A stretch of 43,008 nt of DNA from assembly GCA_947361355.1 (NCBI GenBank), contig CANAIR010000013.1, forward strand, positions 1 to 43,008, in the 5' to 3' direction. Made by a program: the position numbers and the translations under genes. Source of the DNA: an uncultured Clostridium sp. (GTDB lineage Bacteria; Bacillota; Clostridia; TANB77; CAG-465). Each line of letters begins with the position of its first letter. Position 1 is the stretch's first letter. Below are positions 7,786-16,017 of this stretch, piece by piece. The notes beneath the pieces were generated by a model. That model worked only from the letters and a program-made list of their open reading frames with translations. It was not told the DNA's origin and did not search any database.

Positions 7786-8409
7786 GTGGAAATTAATTGT
7801 AAATTAGAAGAATATATAAATAACCAAATAATTCCAGAATATAATAAAAATGAAACAACGCATGGAATAGAACATATAGAATATGTAATAAATAGAAGTT
7901 TAAAACTAGCCAAAAAGTATAATCTTAATTTAGATATTGCATATACTATAGCTGCGTATCATGATATAGGTCATCATATAGATGCAAAAAATCACGAAAA
8001 AGTATCAGCAGATATATTTTATCATGATGAATATATTCATAATTTTTTTAATGATGATGAAATAACAGTTATAAAAGAAGCTATAGAAGACCATAGAGCA
8101 TCTTCTAAAAATGATCCTAGAAGCATATATGGAAAGATAGTATCTGATGCGGATAAAAATACAGAAGTTGAAATATTTTTTAAAAGGTCTATTATTTATA
8201 CTTTTAAGTATTATCCTAATTATTCAAAAGAACAATGTTTAGAAAGAGTATATAATTATTGTATTGAAAAGTTTGGAGAAGAAGGGTATGCTAAATCATA
8301 TTTAGAAGATGAAAAATACGAAGAATATTTAAAATCTTTAAGAAATTTGATAAAAAATAAAACAGAATTTAAAAATATGTTTGAAACAATTTATAAACAA
8401 ATTGTTTAG
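7786..8409 (+). CDS. HD-domain phosphohydrolase
   Basis: A 207-residue single HD-domain protein that starts at a GTG behind AGAGG. The metal site is visible as HGIEHIEYV (first His), AYHDIGHH (H59, D60) and a downstream Asp in SDADKN. This is the pattern of stand-alone HD hydrolases that act on nucleotides or other phosphate esters. No second domain is present to fix the substrate. It is 20 bases after plsY and 30 bases before ppaC, suggesting a housekeeping operon. Confidence 0.85.
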   Translation: MEINCKLEEYINNQIIPEYNKNETTHGIEHIEYVINRSLKLAKKYNLNLDIAYTIAAYHDIGHHIDAKNHEKVSADIFYHDEYIHNFFNDDEITVIKEAIEDHRASSKNDPRSIYGKIVSDADKNTEVEIFFKRSIIYTFKYYPNYSKEQCLERVYNYCIEKFGEEGYAKSYLEDEKYEEYLKSLRNLIKNKTEFKNMFETIYKQIV

Positions 8410-8439
8410 TATATATTAAAAGTAAAGGGGAGAAAAAAT

Positions 8440-9360
8440 ATGAGTGAATTTTTAATATTTGGACACAAAAGTCCTGACACAGATTCTATTTGCGCATCAT
8501 TAGTAATGGAGAAATTTAATAAAAATAATGGAATAGATGCTAAAGCAGTAAGACTTGGAGAACTTAACAAGGAAACAAAATATGTTTTAGAAAAATTAGG
8601 TGTAGAAGCGCCAAGATTAATAGAAAAAGTAGAAAATGGGCAACAAGTAATATTAGTTGATCATAATTCATTTTCTGAGAGTGTAAATAATATTGAAAAT
8701 GCAAAAATTGAAATGGTAGTTGATCACCATAAATTAAGCGGAATAGTTACAGCAGAACCTCTATATTATTTAGCAGAACCAGTAGGATGTACTTGTACTC
8801 TAATGTGTAAAAAATTTAGACAATCTAATATGCAAATAGAAAAAAATGAAGCAATGCTTATGCTTAGTGCTATTATATCAGACACACTACTTTTTAAATC
8901 ACCAACTTGTACAGAATACGATAAAATGGCTGCAGAAGAATTAGCTAAAATAGCAAATGTAAATATAGAAGAATATGGAATGGAAATGTTAAAAGCTGGA
9001 ACTGACTTATCTGATATATCAGATAAAGGATTGTTAAGTTTAGATGCAAAAGAAATAACAATAGGAAATTTAAAAACTATTATAGCTCAAGTAAATACAG
9101 CATCAATACCAGAAATGATGCAAAGAAAAGAAAAAGTAGAAGAAGAAATGAAAAAAGTAATAGAAGAAAAAGGGTTAGACTTATTTTTCTTTGCAATAAC
9201 AGATATAATAAACAGTAATACACAAGCAATTGTTTTAGGAGAAAAATCAGAAATTGTAGAACCAGCATATAATATAAAATTAGAAAATAACACAGTATTT
9301 TTAGAAGGCGTAGTATCAAGAAAAAAACAAATAATACCAGTACTTACAAAGTATGCTTAG
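8440..9360 (+). CDS. ppaC: Manganese-dependent inorganic pyrophosphatase (family II)
   Basis: Hydrolyses pyrophosphate in the cytoplasm and so drives biosynthetic reactions. The 306 residues, the normal length, carry the DHH-family metal motifs: GHKSPDTDS near residues 8-16, the DHN motif, and VDHHKLSG (D95-H96-H97). SDTLLF and the C-terminal SRKKQ block of the DHHA2 domain, which binds the phosphate, are also present. It lies last in the der-plsY-HD-ppaC run and is followed by a repeat and a terminator. Confidence 0.96.
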   Translation: MSEFLIFGHKSPDTDSICASLVMEKFNKNNGIDAKAVRLGELNKETKYVLEKLGVEAPRLIEKVENGQQVILVDHNSFSESVNNIENAKIEMVVDHHKLSGIVTAEPLYYLAEPVGCTCTLMCKKFRQSNMQIEKNEAMLMLSAIISDTLLFKSPTCTEYDKMAAEELAKIANVNIEEYGMEMLKAGTDLSDISDKGLLSLDAKEITIGNLKTIIAQVNTASIPEMMQRKEKVEEEMKKVIEEKGLDLFFFAITDIINSNTQAIVLGEKSEIVEPAYNIKLENNTVFLEGVVSRKKQIIPVLTKYA

Positions 9361-9373
9361 GGTATTCCACATT

Positions 9374-9390
9374 GGGTTAGTTTTATAAAA
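9374..9390 (+). repeat. GGGTTAG repeat, copy 2: left end of an inverted pair
   Basis: Exact GGGTTAGTTTTATAAAA, 13 bases after the ppaC stop. With the outer base it forms an 18-bp inverted repeat with 9866-9883. The pair encloses 475 bases that hold a terminator, a consensus promoter and a probable structured RNA. I see no target-site duplication. Confidence 0.85.
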
Positions 9391-9438
9391 AAACAAAATA
9401 GTATTAAGATTAAATTTTCTTAGTGCTATTTTTTGTTT
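9391..9438. terminator. Terminator after ppaC
   Basis: AAACAAAATAGTATTAAGA (9391-9409) pairs with TCTTAGTGCTATTTTTTGTTT (9418-9438) across a short loop with one mismatch, and contains a T run. It separates ppaC from the promoter at 9483. Confidence 0.82.
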
Positions 9439-9482
9439 AAGTATATCTACTATTATTGAAAATTTTTGTCGAACGATTTTTC

Positions 9483-9511
9483 TTGACAGTTGTACAATAA
9501 TATTATATAAT
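9483..9511 (+). promoter_or_regulatory. Perfect consensus promoter for a putative RNA gene
   Basis: TTGACA (9483-9488), 17-base spacer, TATAAT (9506-9511). No reading frame follows; the next gene starts 460 bases later and has its own promoter, so this promoter probably drives a non-coding RNA. Confidence 0.8.
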
Positions 9512-9517
9512 ATTTTT

Positions 9518-9700
9518 ACACTAATTTTGTGTCGCACTGTGGGGTACACAGCAAAGTAGCGGGTTGAATAATATCTAAACATAGTATTTTTGCCTGAATT
9601 TAGACATTTCTTAGTTTTCTTTGAATTGGGCTATGAAATAGTTTAAAATGCCACAAAAGTAACCCAGGTTTAATTTTTTATATGTTTTATTCTTACAATT
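9518..9700 (+). ncRNA. Candidate structured small RNA, family not recognised
   Basis: The region after the perfect promoter folds on paper. An outer stem joins TTTTGTG (9525-9531) to CACAAAA (9652-9658), continued by GCA (9534-9536) with TGC (9649-9651). Inside are a hairpin CTGTG/CACAG (9537-9551), a TCTAAA/TTTAGA hairpin (about 9574-9604) and a possible GTAGC/GCTAT stem. It is locally richer in G and C than the surrounding spacer. The closed outer stem, size and strong promoter recall 6S-type RNAs, but I cannot confirm that family. The 3' end is a guess (T run near 9675). Confidence 0.5.
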
Positions 9701-9865
9701 CAAAAATTTAATCTTAAATTTAAAATATCAAAATTCTTAAAAAAGTATTTTTTTCAAGGATATAATTTGTTGTGCCTATTTTACATAATAAAATAAGCTG
9801 ATTTTTGCTGTTTAAATTTGAGAAAAGTGTTATTTTTAAATAGAAGAAATAGTAAACGGATAAAA

Positions 9866-9882
9866 TTTTATAAAACTAACCC
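9866..9882 (-). repeat. GGGTTAG repeat, copy 3: right end of an inverted pair
   Basis: Exact reverse complement of the copies at 5717 and 9374. It ends 6 bases before the -35 box of the next gene, so it could also act as an operator there. Confidence 0.85.
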
Positions 9883-9888
9883 ATTTTA

Positions 9889-9917
9889 TTGACTTTTTAT
9901 GTAAATAACGATATAAT
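9889..9917 (+). promoter_or_regulatory. Promoter of the tandem-HD gene
   Basis: TTGACT (9889-9894), 17-base spacer, TATAAT (9912-9917), immediately after repeat copy 3. Confidence 0.78.
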
Positions 9918-9974
9918 AATTATTATATAGAACTGCTGTTTAATTATAAAATTATAATTTAGGAGGTTGATTTT

Positions 9975-11240
9975 ATGTGTAAGTTTAAAGAAACATTAGA
10001 AAACTGTGATGAAATATATATTAGTATTAAGGCAACGGCAATTGCTCGGGAGATGAAAAATACAATTATTGCATTAAGTGTAGCAAATCAACTGCATAGG
10101 GGGCAATTAAGGAAGAGTGGTGAGCCATATATTATTCACCCTTTACTTGTATGTAAGAGTCTTGTTAATTTAGATATTAATGATGATGTTACTTATGCAG
10201 CTGCACTTTTACATGATGTTAAAGAAGATTGTAAATTAAGTAAGGAGCAAACATATGAGATGTTGTGTGAAAAATATGGTTTGGATAAGGAAATTGCAGA
10301 TTTAGTAATTTTGCTTAGTAAGGATCCTGATTATAAAATGAAAGATCCTGAGGAGAAAAATTATTATGAGAAAATTAAGAAGGTTCCTAAAGCAACAATT
10401 ATTAAAATTGCGGATAGAGCTCATAATTTATCGACAGCTGACGCATTTAACAAAGAAAAGATGTTAAAGTATGTCAAAGAGACAAATTTAACATATGAAC
10501 TTTGCAAATATGGTAAAGCATATTATCCGCAGTATTCTAATGCTATTACTATATTTAAGTACCAAATACAATCTATTTGTGAAACAATTGAAGCTTTATA
10601 CGATGTTACGCCAATATTAGTTGATCCTCTAAAGTATAGGAAAACTTTTGTATTTGTAAGGGATTATTCTATTGGAAAAAATTTAAAAAATACTCAAAAA
10701 GCAATCTTTGTTGCAAATAAATTGCACAAAGGTGATGTTAGAAGAACAGGTGATCCATTTATTGTACATCCTCTTAGGGTTTGTTCGTATTTAATTGCAC
10801 TTAGAGTAAATAATGATATTGTTTGTTCTGCAGCTTTGCTTCATGAAGTTCTAAAAAGATGTGATCTTCCAAAAAAAGGAAATGAGCTAGTAGAAGATTA
10901 TGAATTAGATCCAGAAATTTTGGAAACTATAAAGATTCTTACAAAGCCAGAATCAATGTCAAAGGATGAGTATTATAAGCGCTTGATGACTAATAAATAT
11001 GCAATTATGGTTAAGTTATCAAATAGAGCTCACACTTGTACAAGGCTTGCGGCTTATTCTGATGAAGAAAAGAAAGAATATATTTTAGAAACTAAAAAAT
11101 ATATTACGAAGCTTTGTACAGAAGCGCAGGAAGAACATCCAGAGTATTGGGAGCAAATAGAAATTATGAGCTATCATATTTTTTCGATTTGTAAAATAGT
11201 TGAAGCAATTATGAAAGATAAAGAAAGTGGTTCGATTTGA
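9975..11240 (+). CDS. Tandem RelA/SpoT-type HD-domain protein
   Basis: The 421 residues contain two copies of the HD domain found in (p)ppGpp hydrolases (SpoT/MESH1 type), with no synthetase, TGS or ACT domain. Copy 1 (about 20-165) keeps the metal ligands: QLHRGQLRKSG, LLHDVKED (H80-D81) and ADRAHN (D147). Copy 2 (about 230-375) is degraded: LLHEVLK has H290-E291 in place of HD, and SNRAHT has N350 in place of the late Asp. So copy 1 may be an active hydrolase and copy 2 a regulatory or pseudo-enzyme half. The start has a strong AGGAGG. It has its own promoter and terminator, and parts of the gene are visibly richer in G and C than its neighbours. Confidence 0.82.
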   Translation: MCKFKETLENCDEIYISIKATAIAREMKNTIIALSVANQLHRGQLRKSGEPYIIHPLLVCKSLVNLDINDDVTYAAALLHDVKEDCKLSKEQTYEMLCEKYGLDKEIADLVILLSKDPDYKMKDPEEKNYYEKIKKVPKATIIKIADRAHNLSTADAFNKEKMLKYVKETNLTYELCKYGKAYYPQYSNAITIFKYQIQSICETIEALYDVTPILVDPLKYRKTFVFVRDYSIGKNLKNTQKAIFVANKLHKGDVRRTGDPFIVHPLRVCSYLIALRVNNDIVCSAALLHEVLKRCDLPKKGNELVEDYELDPEILETIKILTKPESMSKDEYYKRLMTNKYAIMVKLSNRAHTCTRLAAYSDEEKKEYILETKKYITKLCTEAQEEHPEYWEQIEIMSYHIFSICKIVEAIMKDKESGSI

Positions 11241-11254
11241 GCCACTTTCTTTAT
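11218..11254. terminator. Convergent terminator overlapping two gene ends
   Basis: ATAAAGAAAGTGG (11218-11230) with CCACTTTCTTTAT (11242-11254), 13 perfect base pairs. The TGA of the tandem-HD gene lies in the loop and the 3' arm overlaps the last codons of the minus-strand gene. Confidence 0.85.
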
Positions 11255-11808
11255 ATCTGTATTATTGCAATAATTATAAGTATGAATGAAGAAATTAAAG
11301 TAGAGTATTTTTCTATAAATTTATTATTTAATGCTTTTATTCCTATTATATTCCCGATATAAAGTAAAAGTAGACTAAATAAAAATGTGCAAATTGTTGC
11401 AATTAAGATATTTATTCCAGCAACACTTGCAGCTATTCCAACTGCTATATTGTTTACAGATAACATTATTATTAGGGTTGTTAACTCTTTTATGGATAGT
11501 TTATTAATAGTTCTGTTTTCAAAATTTATGTCACTTTTATTTTTTAATAATTCTGAAAAAATTGAATAAAAGCCTATTATAAGTAGTACAATTGGTCCAA
11601 GTATATTTGCAATATTTTCACTTAAAAGTATTGCAATATAATTGCCAAGGTACATTGATAAAAAGGTAAAAAAGCAAGTAAAGAATGCAATTATAATATT
11701 TTTATATAGGGGAATATGTATTTTTTTAATTCCATATGAGATTCCGATAGCTATATTATCAATATTAGCAGAAAAACTAAATAATATAGCTGTTATAAGA
11801 TTAATCAA
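11251..11808 (-). CDS. ytaF: YtaF/MntP-like membrane protein
   Basis: A 185-residue integral membrane protein with six hydrophobic segments in two pseudo-repeats. Each repeat opens with a conserved acidic or polar block: SANIDNIAIGISYGIKKIHIP near residue 14, and LSVNNIAVGIAAS near 117. This is the layout of the MntP manganese exporter superfamily, and the SYGIKKI run is closest to the sporulation-associated YtaF branch. In MntP the second repeat normally has Asp where this protein has Asn, so Mn2+ export should not be assumed. The start is a TTG at 11808 behind AAAGGAG. Confidence 0.72.
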   Translation of the reverse strand: MINLITAILFSFSANIDNIAIGISYGIKKIHIPLYKNIIIAFFTCFFTFLSMYLGNYIAILLSENIANILGPIVLLIIGFYSIFSELLKNKSDINFENRTINKLSIKELTTLIIMLSVNNIAVGIAASVAGINILIATICTFLFSLLLLYIGNIIGIKALNNKFIEKYSTLISSFILIIIAIIQI

Positions 11809-12015
11809 TTTTTACTACTCCTTTCAAATGATATAGGCATATATAATATTAAATGTAAAAGTGTAATAAATAGTTACAACTTGTCTTATGAATATAGCTT
11901 TTATACATCAAAATTAATTTTTAAATTATAAAATATAAATAAAAAAACAAGTTTTGTAACTATGAGTAATTTATAACATATAATACACTAATATATTTTG
12001 CGGAGGTGTATTATT

Positions 12016-12861
12016 ATGTCTTTAGGACTTGCACTTAGTGGTGGAGGAGTAAAAGGAGCAGCTCATATTGGTGTGTTACAAGCATTAAATGAAGAAAATA
12101 TTAATATAGATTATATATCAGGTGCAAGTAGTGGAAGTATTGTAGCAGCTCTTTTTGCGGCTGGATATAGTCCATGTAGCATATTAAAATTATTTAATTT
12201 TTATTCTAGGAAAATTATAGAATTTGATAAAAAGGCTATGTTTAAATCTATAATTAATGCTAATAAAGGTGTAAAATGTATAAATAAATATGATAATTTA
12301 GAACAGATACTATATTTTGTATTTAAAACAAGAAATATTGTAAATATAGAAGATATAAAAATGGGAATTGCTATAAGTACTGTAGATATAAATAATGATG
12401 AAATAGTATATTTCTTAAATAGAAAAGTTAAAGATGAAGTTTATGGTGAAATATATGAAGATTGTGGTAAATTACATAATATTGTTAAAGCTAGTTGTAG
12501 CTATCCAGTTTTATTTGAACCTAAAATATATAATAATAGGCTTTTGGTAGATGGTGGGCTTAGAAAGAATGTACCTGTGAGTATTTTAAAAAATATTGGT
12601 GTGGATAAAGTTATAGCTATTAATTTAGAAAGTAAGATATTGCCATTAAAAGAAGAAAATATTTTAAATATTGGATTTAGATGTGTTAATATTTTAGGAA
12701 AGCATGTTAATGAAGACGAATTAAAAAAAGCAGATTTTATCATAACACCAAAAAATATTTCAAAAATTGGAATGTTAGATTTTAATTGTATAAATATTGC
12801 AGCAAATGAAGGATATTACGAAACTAAAAAGAAAATTTCAAAAATAAAACAATTTTTATAA
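12016..12861 (+). CDS. Patatin-like phospholipase
   Basis: A 281-residue lipid acyl hydrolase of the patatin/RssA type. The oxyanion loop SGGGVKGAAHIGV (8-20), the nucleophile motif GASSG (36-40, Ser38) and the DGG motif (Asp179) of the catalytic dyad are all present. No signal peptide is seen, so it probably acts at the inner face of the membrane. The frame is open a little further upstream, but ATG 12016 sits 7 bases after GGAGGTG and is the likely start. It is a single gene with a terminator after it. Confidence 0.9.
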   Translation: MSLGLALSGGGVKGAAHIGVLQALNEENINIDYISGASSGSIVAALFAAGYSPCSILKLFNFYSRKIIEFDKKAMFKSIINANKGVKCINKYDNLEQILYFVFKTRNIVNIEDIKMGIAISTVDINNDEIVYFLNRKVKDEVYGEIYEDCGKLHNIVKASCSYPVLFEPKIYNNRLLVDGGLRKNVPVSILKNIGVDKVIAINLESKILPLKEENILNIGFRCVNILGKHVNEDELKKADFIITPKNISKIGMLDFNCINIAANEGYYETKKKISKIKQFL

Positions 12862-12862
12862 A

Positions 12863-12901
12863 AAACAAGACAATAGTAACTTTTAAACTATTGTCTTGTT
12901 T
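12863..12901. terminator. Convergent terminator after the patatin gene
   Basis: Perfect 14-bp stem AAACAAGACAATAG / CTATTGTCTTGTTT with an 11-base loop and A/T runs outside. It serves the patatin gene and the minus-strand CAP gene. Confidence 0.9.
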
Positions 12902-12904
12902 AGT

Positions 12905-13846
12905 TCACTTACCAATGAACATTACTACTATAACATAACCATAGGTATCACTTGGTTCTAAACCTATGCCAATATAATTGTATGCGTTTGATAAAATATT
13001 TTGTTTATGTGTTTCAGATTCAAGCCATGATTCTACAGCTTTTTGTGCACTTTGATTACCAGCTATGTTTTCACCAGCAGTTTTATAAGTAATACCTGCT
13101 TCTTGCATCATCTTAAATGGTGAACCATAAGTTGGTGAGTTATGAGAAAAATAATTGTTATCTACCATATCTTTTGCTTTAGATTTTGCTGTACTTTCAA
13201 GAAGTTCATCTATTTTTAATTCTGGTAAACCATTGTTTTTTCTTGCAGTATTTATAAGTTCTAAAACAGTTTGAGTAGTATTTGGTAAAGTATCAGAATC
13301 AGTATTTTCATTTTTATTTTGTTCTGTTGGAATTTCTATTAAATCATTTCTAACTAGACCTACATAATTATCAGGTGTGACAATTAAATACCAATCACCA
13401 GTCTTTCCTATAACTTCAACGTTATATGAAGCATTTAACTTGGTATTAATAGAAAAATTTGTGCCAGGGCCACTTCGTAAATTTGTATTGTTGTTTTTTA
13501 TAATTGTATTAAATTTATCTAAACTTTGGTATTCATTAAAGCCTGATATTTCGTTATCTTGCATTTTAATGTATTCTTTAGATACTAATCCAAATTGGTC
13601 ATCTTTTAATTGAATAATATAGAAATTATCTATATCACCAACAATTTTTAGGTCTGTATTTTCATCTAATGTTTTAATAATGCTAGAACTATCAAGTGAT
13701 GTACTTTTTCTTAAATTAACACGTGTAGTTGTTTTTCCATATTTTGGAGCAAAATTACTAGTTGAAAAACCAAAAATATTTGAAATAAGTATCATCATTA
13801 AAATTGTAATAGACATTATCAATAATCTTTTTCTTGAAATGTGCAT
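12905..13846 (-). CDS. SH3-CAP domain secreted protein (YkwD type)
   Basis: About 313 residues from ATG 13846, 7 bases after AGAGGTG (a GTG nine bases earlier overlaps that site and is less likely). In order: a basic N-terminus and a hydrophobic signal or anchor helix (about 8-27), two bacterial SH3 domains (NLRKSTSLDSSS..., then NLRSGPGTNF...), a Thr/Asn/Glu linker, and a C-terminal CAP domain (NTARKNNGLPEL, FSHNSP, AGENIAG, WLESETHKQNI). SH3 domains bind cell wall; the role of bacterial CAP domains is unsettled. Proteins of this layout are common in spore formers. The expected His residues of the CAP cavity are present. Confidence 0.9.
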   Translation of the reverse strand: MHISRKRLLIMSITILMMILISNIFGFSTSNFAPKYGKTTTRVNLRKSTSLDSSSIIKTLDENTDLKIVGDIDNFYIIQLKDDQFGLVSKEYIKMQDNEISGFNEYQSLDKFNTIIKNNNTNLRSGPGTNFSINTKLNASYNVEVIGKTGDWYLIVTPDNYVGLVRNDLIEIPTEQNKNENTDSDTLPNTTQTVLELINTARKNNGLPELKIDELLESTAKSKAKDMVDNNYFSHNSPTYGSPFKMMQEAGITYKTAGENIAGNQSAQKAVESWLESETHKQNILSNAYNYIGIGLEPSDTYGYVIVVMFIGK

Positions 13847-13940
13847 TTTTTTCACCTCTTATTCATATTTTGTGTCAAAAATTACTTTTTATGTATATTT
13901 TTTTTTTGAAATGTCAAAATAATAAAAAGAGGTGAATTTT

Positions 13941-15158
13941 GTGCAAAAAGTAAACGAAAAAATTTATTGGAAAAAGAAATCAAAAATTCAAAAAATTTAT
14001 CCATATTTAACAAAGGATATAACTTGTGATGTAGTAGTAATAGGAGGAGGAATTTCAGGTGCGTTAACAACATATTTTTTAGCAAAGTCTGGTGCTAATG
14101 TAGTTGTAATTGAAAAAAATATCGTAGGATATGGAGCAACACTTTCAGCTCCAGCAACATTAGAGTATCAATCAGATGTTGATATGTATAAATTGGAAAA
14201 AATGAAGGGAAACAAGGAAGCAAATAGAATATACAGACTTTCTTTGGATGCAATAGATATTATAGAAAAAATAGATGATGAATTTGAAAAGGCAACAGGG
14301 TTTAAAAGACAAGATTCTATTTATTTTACAAATAAGTTTATGCAAAAGTCAAATATGGCAAAAGAATTTCAAGTAAGAAAAGAAGCAGGTTTTGACACGA
14401 CTTTAATAGATTCACATACTGTTTTAAATGTATCAAGTGCGATATTTACTAAAAATGCAAGTGCAATTATAAATCCATATATGTTTACACAAGGATTATT
14501 TGAATATTTATCTACTTTTAAAAATGTTAGAATATTTGAAAATACAAGTATAGAAAGTATTAAGCCTATGTATGATAGTGTTGTTTGTAGAACAAATAAT
14601 GATTTTAAGGTGATGTCTAATAGTGCTATATTTACCTCAGGAATAGAAACTTTAAAATATTTTAATAGTTTAAATGCAGAATTATATAAAACTTTTTCAA
14701 TTGTGACAAAACCTTTAATTCAAAAAGAATATTTAAAAGATAGAAATATTAATTTTACAGCTAGAGATAGTGTAGAACCATATCATTATATAAGGTTTGA
14801 TAATAATGGTAGAATAATATTTTCTGGTGAGAATACAAAAATGAATGAAAAGTTTATGGATAAAAAATTTTTTACTAATCTTTCAAATGATAAATATAAA
14901 AGATTATCAAATAGTATGAATAAACTTTTTAATAGTGCTGATAATATTCCAATAGAATATACATTTAGTAGTACTTTTGTAAATACTAAAGATGGATTGC
15001 CAATAATTGATGAAATGCCAAATATGCCTAATTGTTTTTGTAATTTAGGTTTTGGTACAAATGGTATAATTTATAGTGCAATGGGGGCAAATATGTTAAA
15101 AAATGCTATAAATGGATTATATACAAAAGATATGAATATGTTTAAAATATTAAGGTAA
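13941..15158 (+). CDS. FAD-dependent oxidoreductase (DAO family)
   Basis: About 405 residues. The N-terminal Rossmann motif VVVIGGGISGALTTYFLAKSG and the following acidic VIEK mark an FAD-binding amine/glycine-type oxidoreductase (DadA/GlpO-like). The C-terminal block DGLPIIDEMPNMPNC...LGFGTNGIIYSAMGA is the second FAD contact typical of this family. The substrate is not evident. An earlier GTG (13932) overlaps the AGAGG site, so GTG 13941 is the better start. It is divergent from the CAP gene, with an intergenic space of about 95 bases for both promoters. It is followed by a long palindrome. Confidence 0.85.
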   Translation: MQKVNEKIYWKKKSKIQKIYPYLTKDITCDVVVIGGGISGALTTYFLAKSGANVVVIEKNIVGYGATLSAPATLEYQSDVDMYKLEKMKGNKEANRIYRLSLDAIDIIEKIDDEFEKATGFKRQDSIYFTNKFMQKSNMAKEFQVRKEAGFDTTLIDSHTVLNVSSAIFTKNASAIINPYMFTQGLFEYLSTFKNVRIFENTSIESIKPMYDSVVCRTNNDFKVMSNSAIFTSGIETLKYFNSLNAELYKTFSIVTKPLIQKEYLKDRNINFTARDSVEPYHYIRFDNNGRIIFSGENTKMNEKFMDKKFFTNLSNDKYKRLSNSMNKLFNSADNIPIEYTFSSTFVNTKDGLPIIDEMPNMPNCFCNLGFGTNGIIYSAMGANMLKNAINGLYTKDMNMFKILR

Positions 15159-15173
15159 AATTAAAATATGAAT

Positions 15174-15211
15174 TTTAAAGTCTCGAAGTAAAATTACTTC
15201 GAGACTTTAAA
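15174..15211. terminator. 38-base near-perfect palindrome, probable terminator
   Basis: TTTAAAGTCTCGAAGTAA (15174-15191) and its exact reverse complement (15194-15211) separated by two A. It lies between convergent genes and is probably a terminator, although the T run is short. A dimeric protein site is the alternative. Confidence 0.65.
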
Positions 15212-15245
15212 TATATAAATGAAATTCAGGAAAGAGGTTGTCAAA

Positions 15246-15839
15246 TTAAATATTAATAAGGAAAAATTCGTTAAATATTTTATCTAACAAAAGAAAATTA
15301 TCGGTTAAAAAGTCTATTGGAACATTCATACTCATATTTTGAAGTTCGTTAGCACTTTTTTCTTTGAAACTTTCTAAATAGTTTTTATATTTAATTAAAT
15401 TTTCCGCTTTAATGAGGGTATAGTCTTCCATACCTTCCGTTAATAAAAAGTTTTCTGTATATAACCTTTCTGTTTCTAAGAAACCATTTTCAAGTAAAGT
15501 AGTGATTTCTTTTTCAGTAGCTTTAATATGGTAATTAAAAAGATAAAAAAGTTCATCAGTGTATGCTTGGTAAGCTTCTTCTGCTTTTTTTATAATATCA
15601 CTAATAGTTTTTTCTTTTGATATTTTATTAAAGATATTCTGGAATACTTCCATATAATCACAATATTTAAAAAAATCTATATTGCAAGTAGGATTTCTTG
15701 CAATAAGCTTGTCAACATTTTCATTTGCAAACTTTAAAGCTTCCTTTAGTAAACTTTTTCTATAGTTAACTAAACTTTCCTTATAAATTTCTTTTGCTTT
15801 TTCCAACCTTTTTTCATTGTTTATAATAGTTTTATTCAT
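15246..15839 (-). CDS. Hypothetical helical protein
   Basis: I do not recognise this 197-residue protein. It is Lys/Glu-rich and predicted largely helical, with charged stretches near residues 8-40 and 145-175 that could form short coiled coils. There is no signal peptide or membrane span. The start ATG at 15839 has an AAGGAG site. It is monocistronic and convergent with the oxidoreductase. Confidence 0.65.
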   Translation of the reverse strand: MNKTIINNEKRLEKAKEIYKESLVNYRKSLLKEALKFANENVDKLIARNPTCNIDFFKYCDYMEVFQNIFNKISKEKTISDIIKKAEEAYQAYTDELFYLFNYHIKATEKEITTLLENGFLETERLYTENFLLTEGMEDYTLIKAENLIKYKNYLESFKEKSANELQNMSMNVPIDFLTDNFLLLDKIFNEFFLINI

Positions 15840-16017
15840 TTTTTCTCCTTAAAAATTATTTTTCAGAAATTAATGCAACAATAATAGTATAACATATTAT
15901 TCAGGTTATGTAAAGTACAATAAAGAAATTTTATATAAAAAAACAAAAAAACTTGATTTTTGTAATATATAGTGGTAAAATATGTTTACTAAAAATAATA
16001 ACCAAAGGAGATTTACA

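Noticed and set aside
9080-9319. Hydrophobic minus-strand frames opposite ppaC, and similar frames opposite der, ruvC and others
   Set aside because: They are shadows of AT-rich coding DNA on the other strand, with no ribosome sites or recognisable motifs.
9518-9700. Assignment to tmRNA, RNase P RNA, SRP RNA or a T-box
   Set aside because: None of the conserved blocks of these RNAs that I know (for example the T-box AGGGTGG motif, RNase P GAGGAAAGTCC, or the tmRNA CCA end) is present. A 6S identity could not be confirmed and was not claimed.
9374-9882. A complete insertion sequence between the inverted repeats
   Set aside because: There is no transposase frame and no visible target-site duplication. 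At most it is a non-autonomous element.
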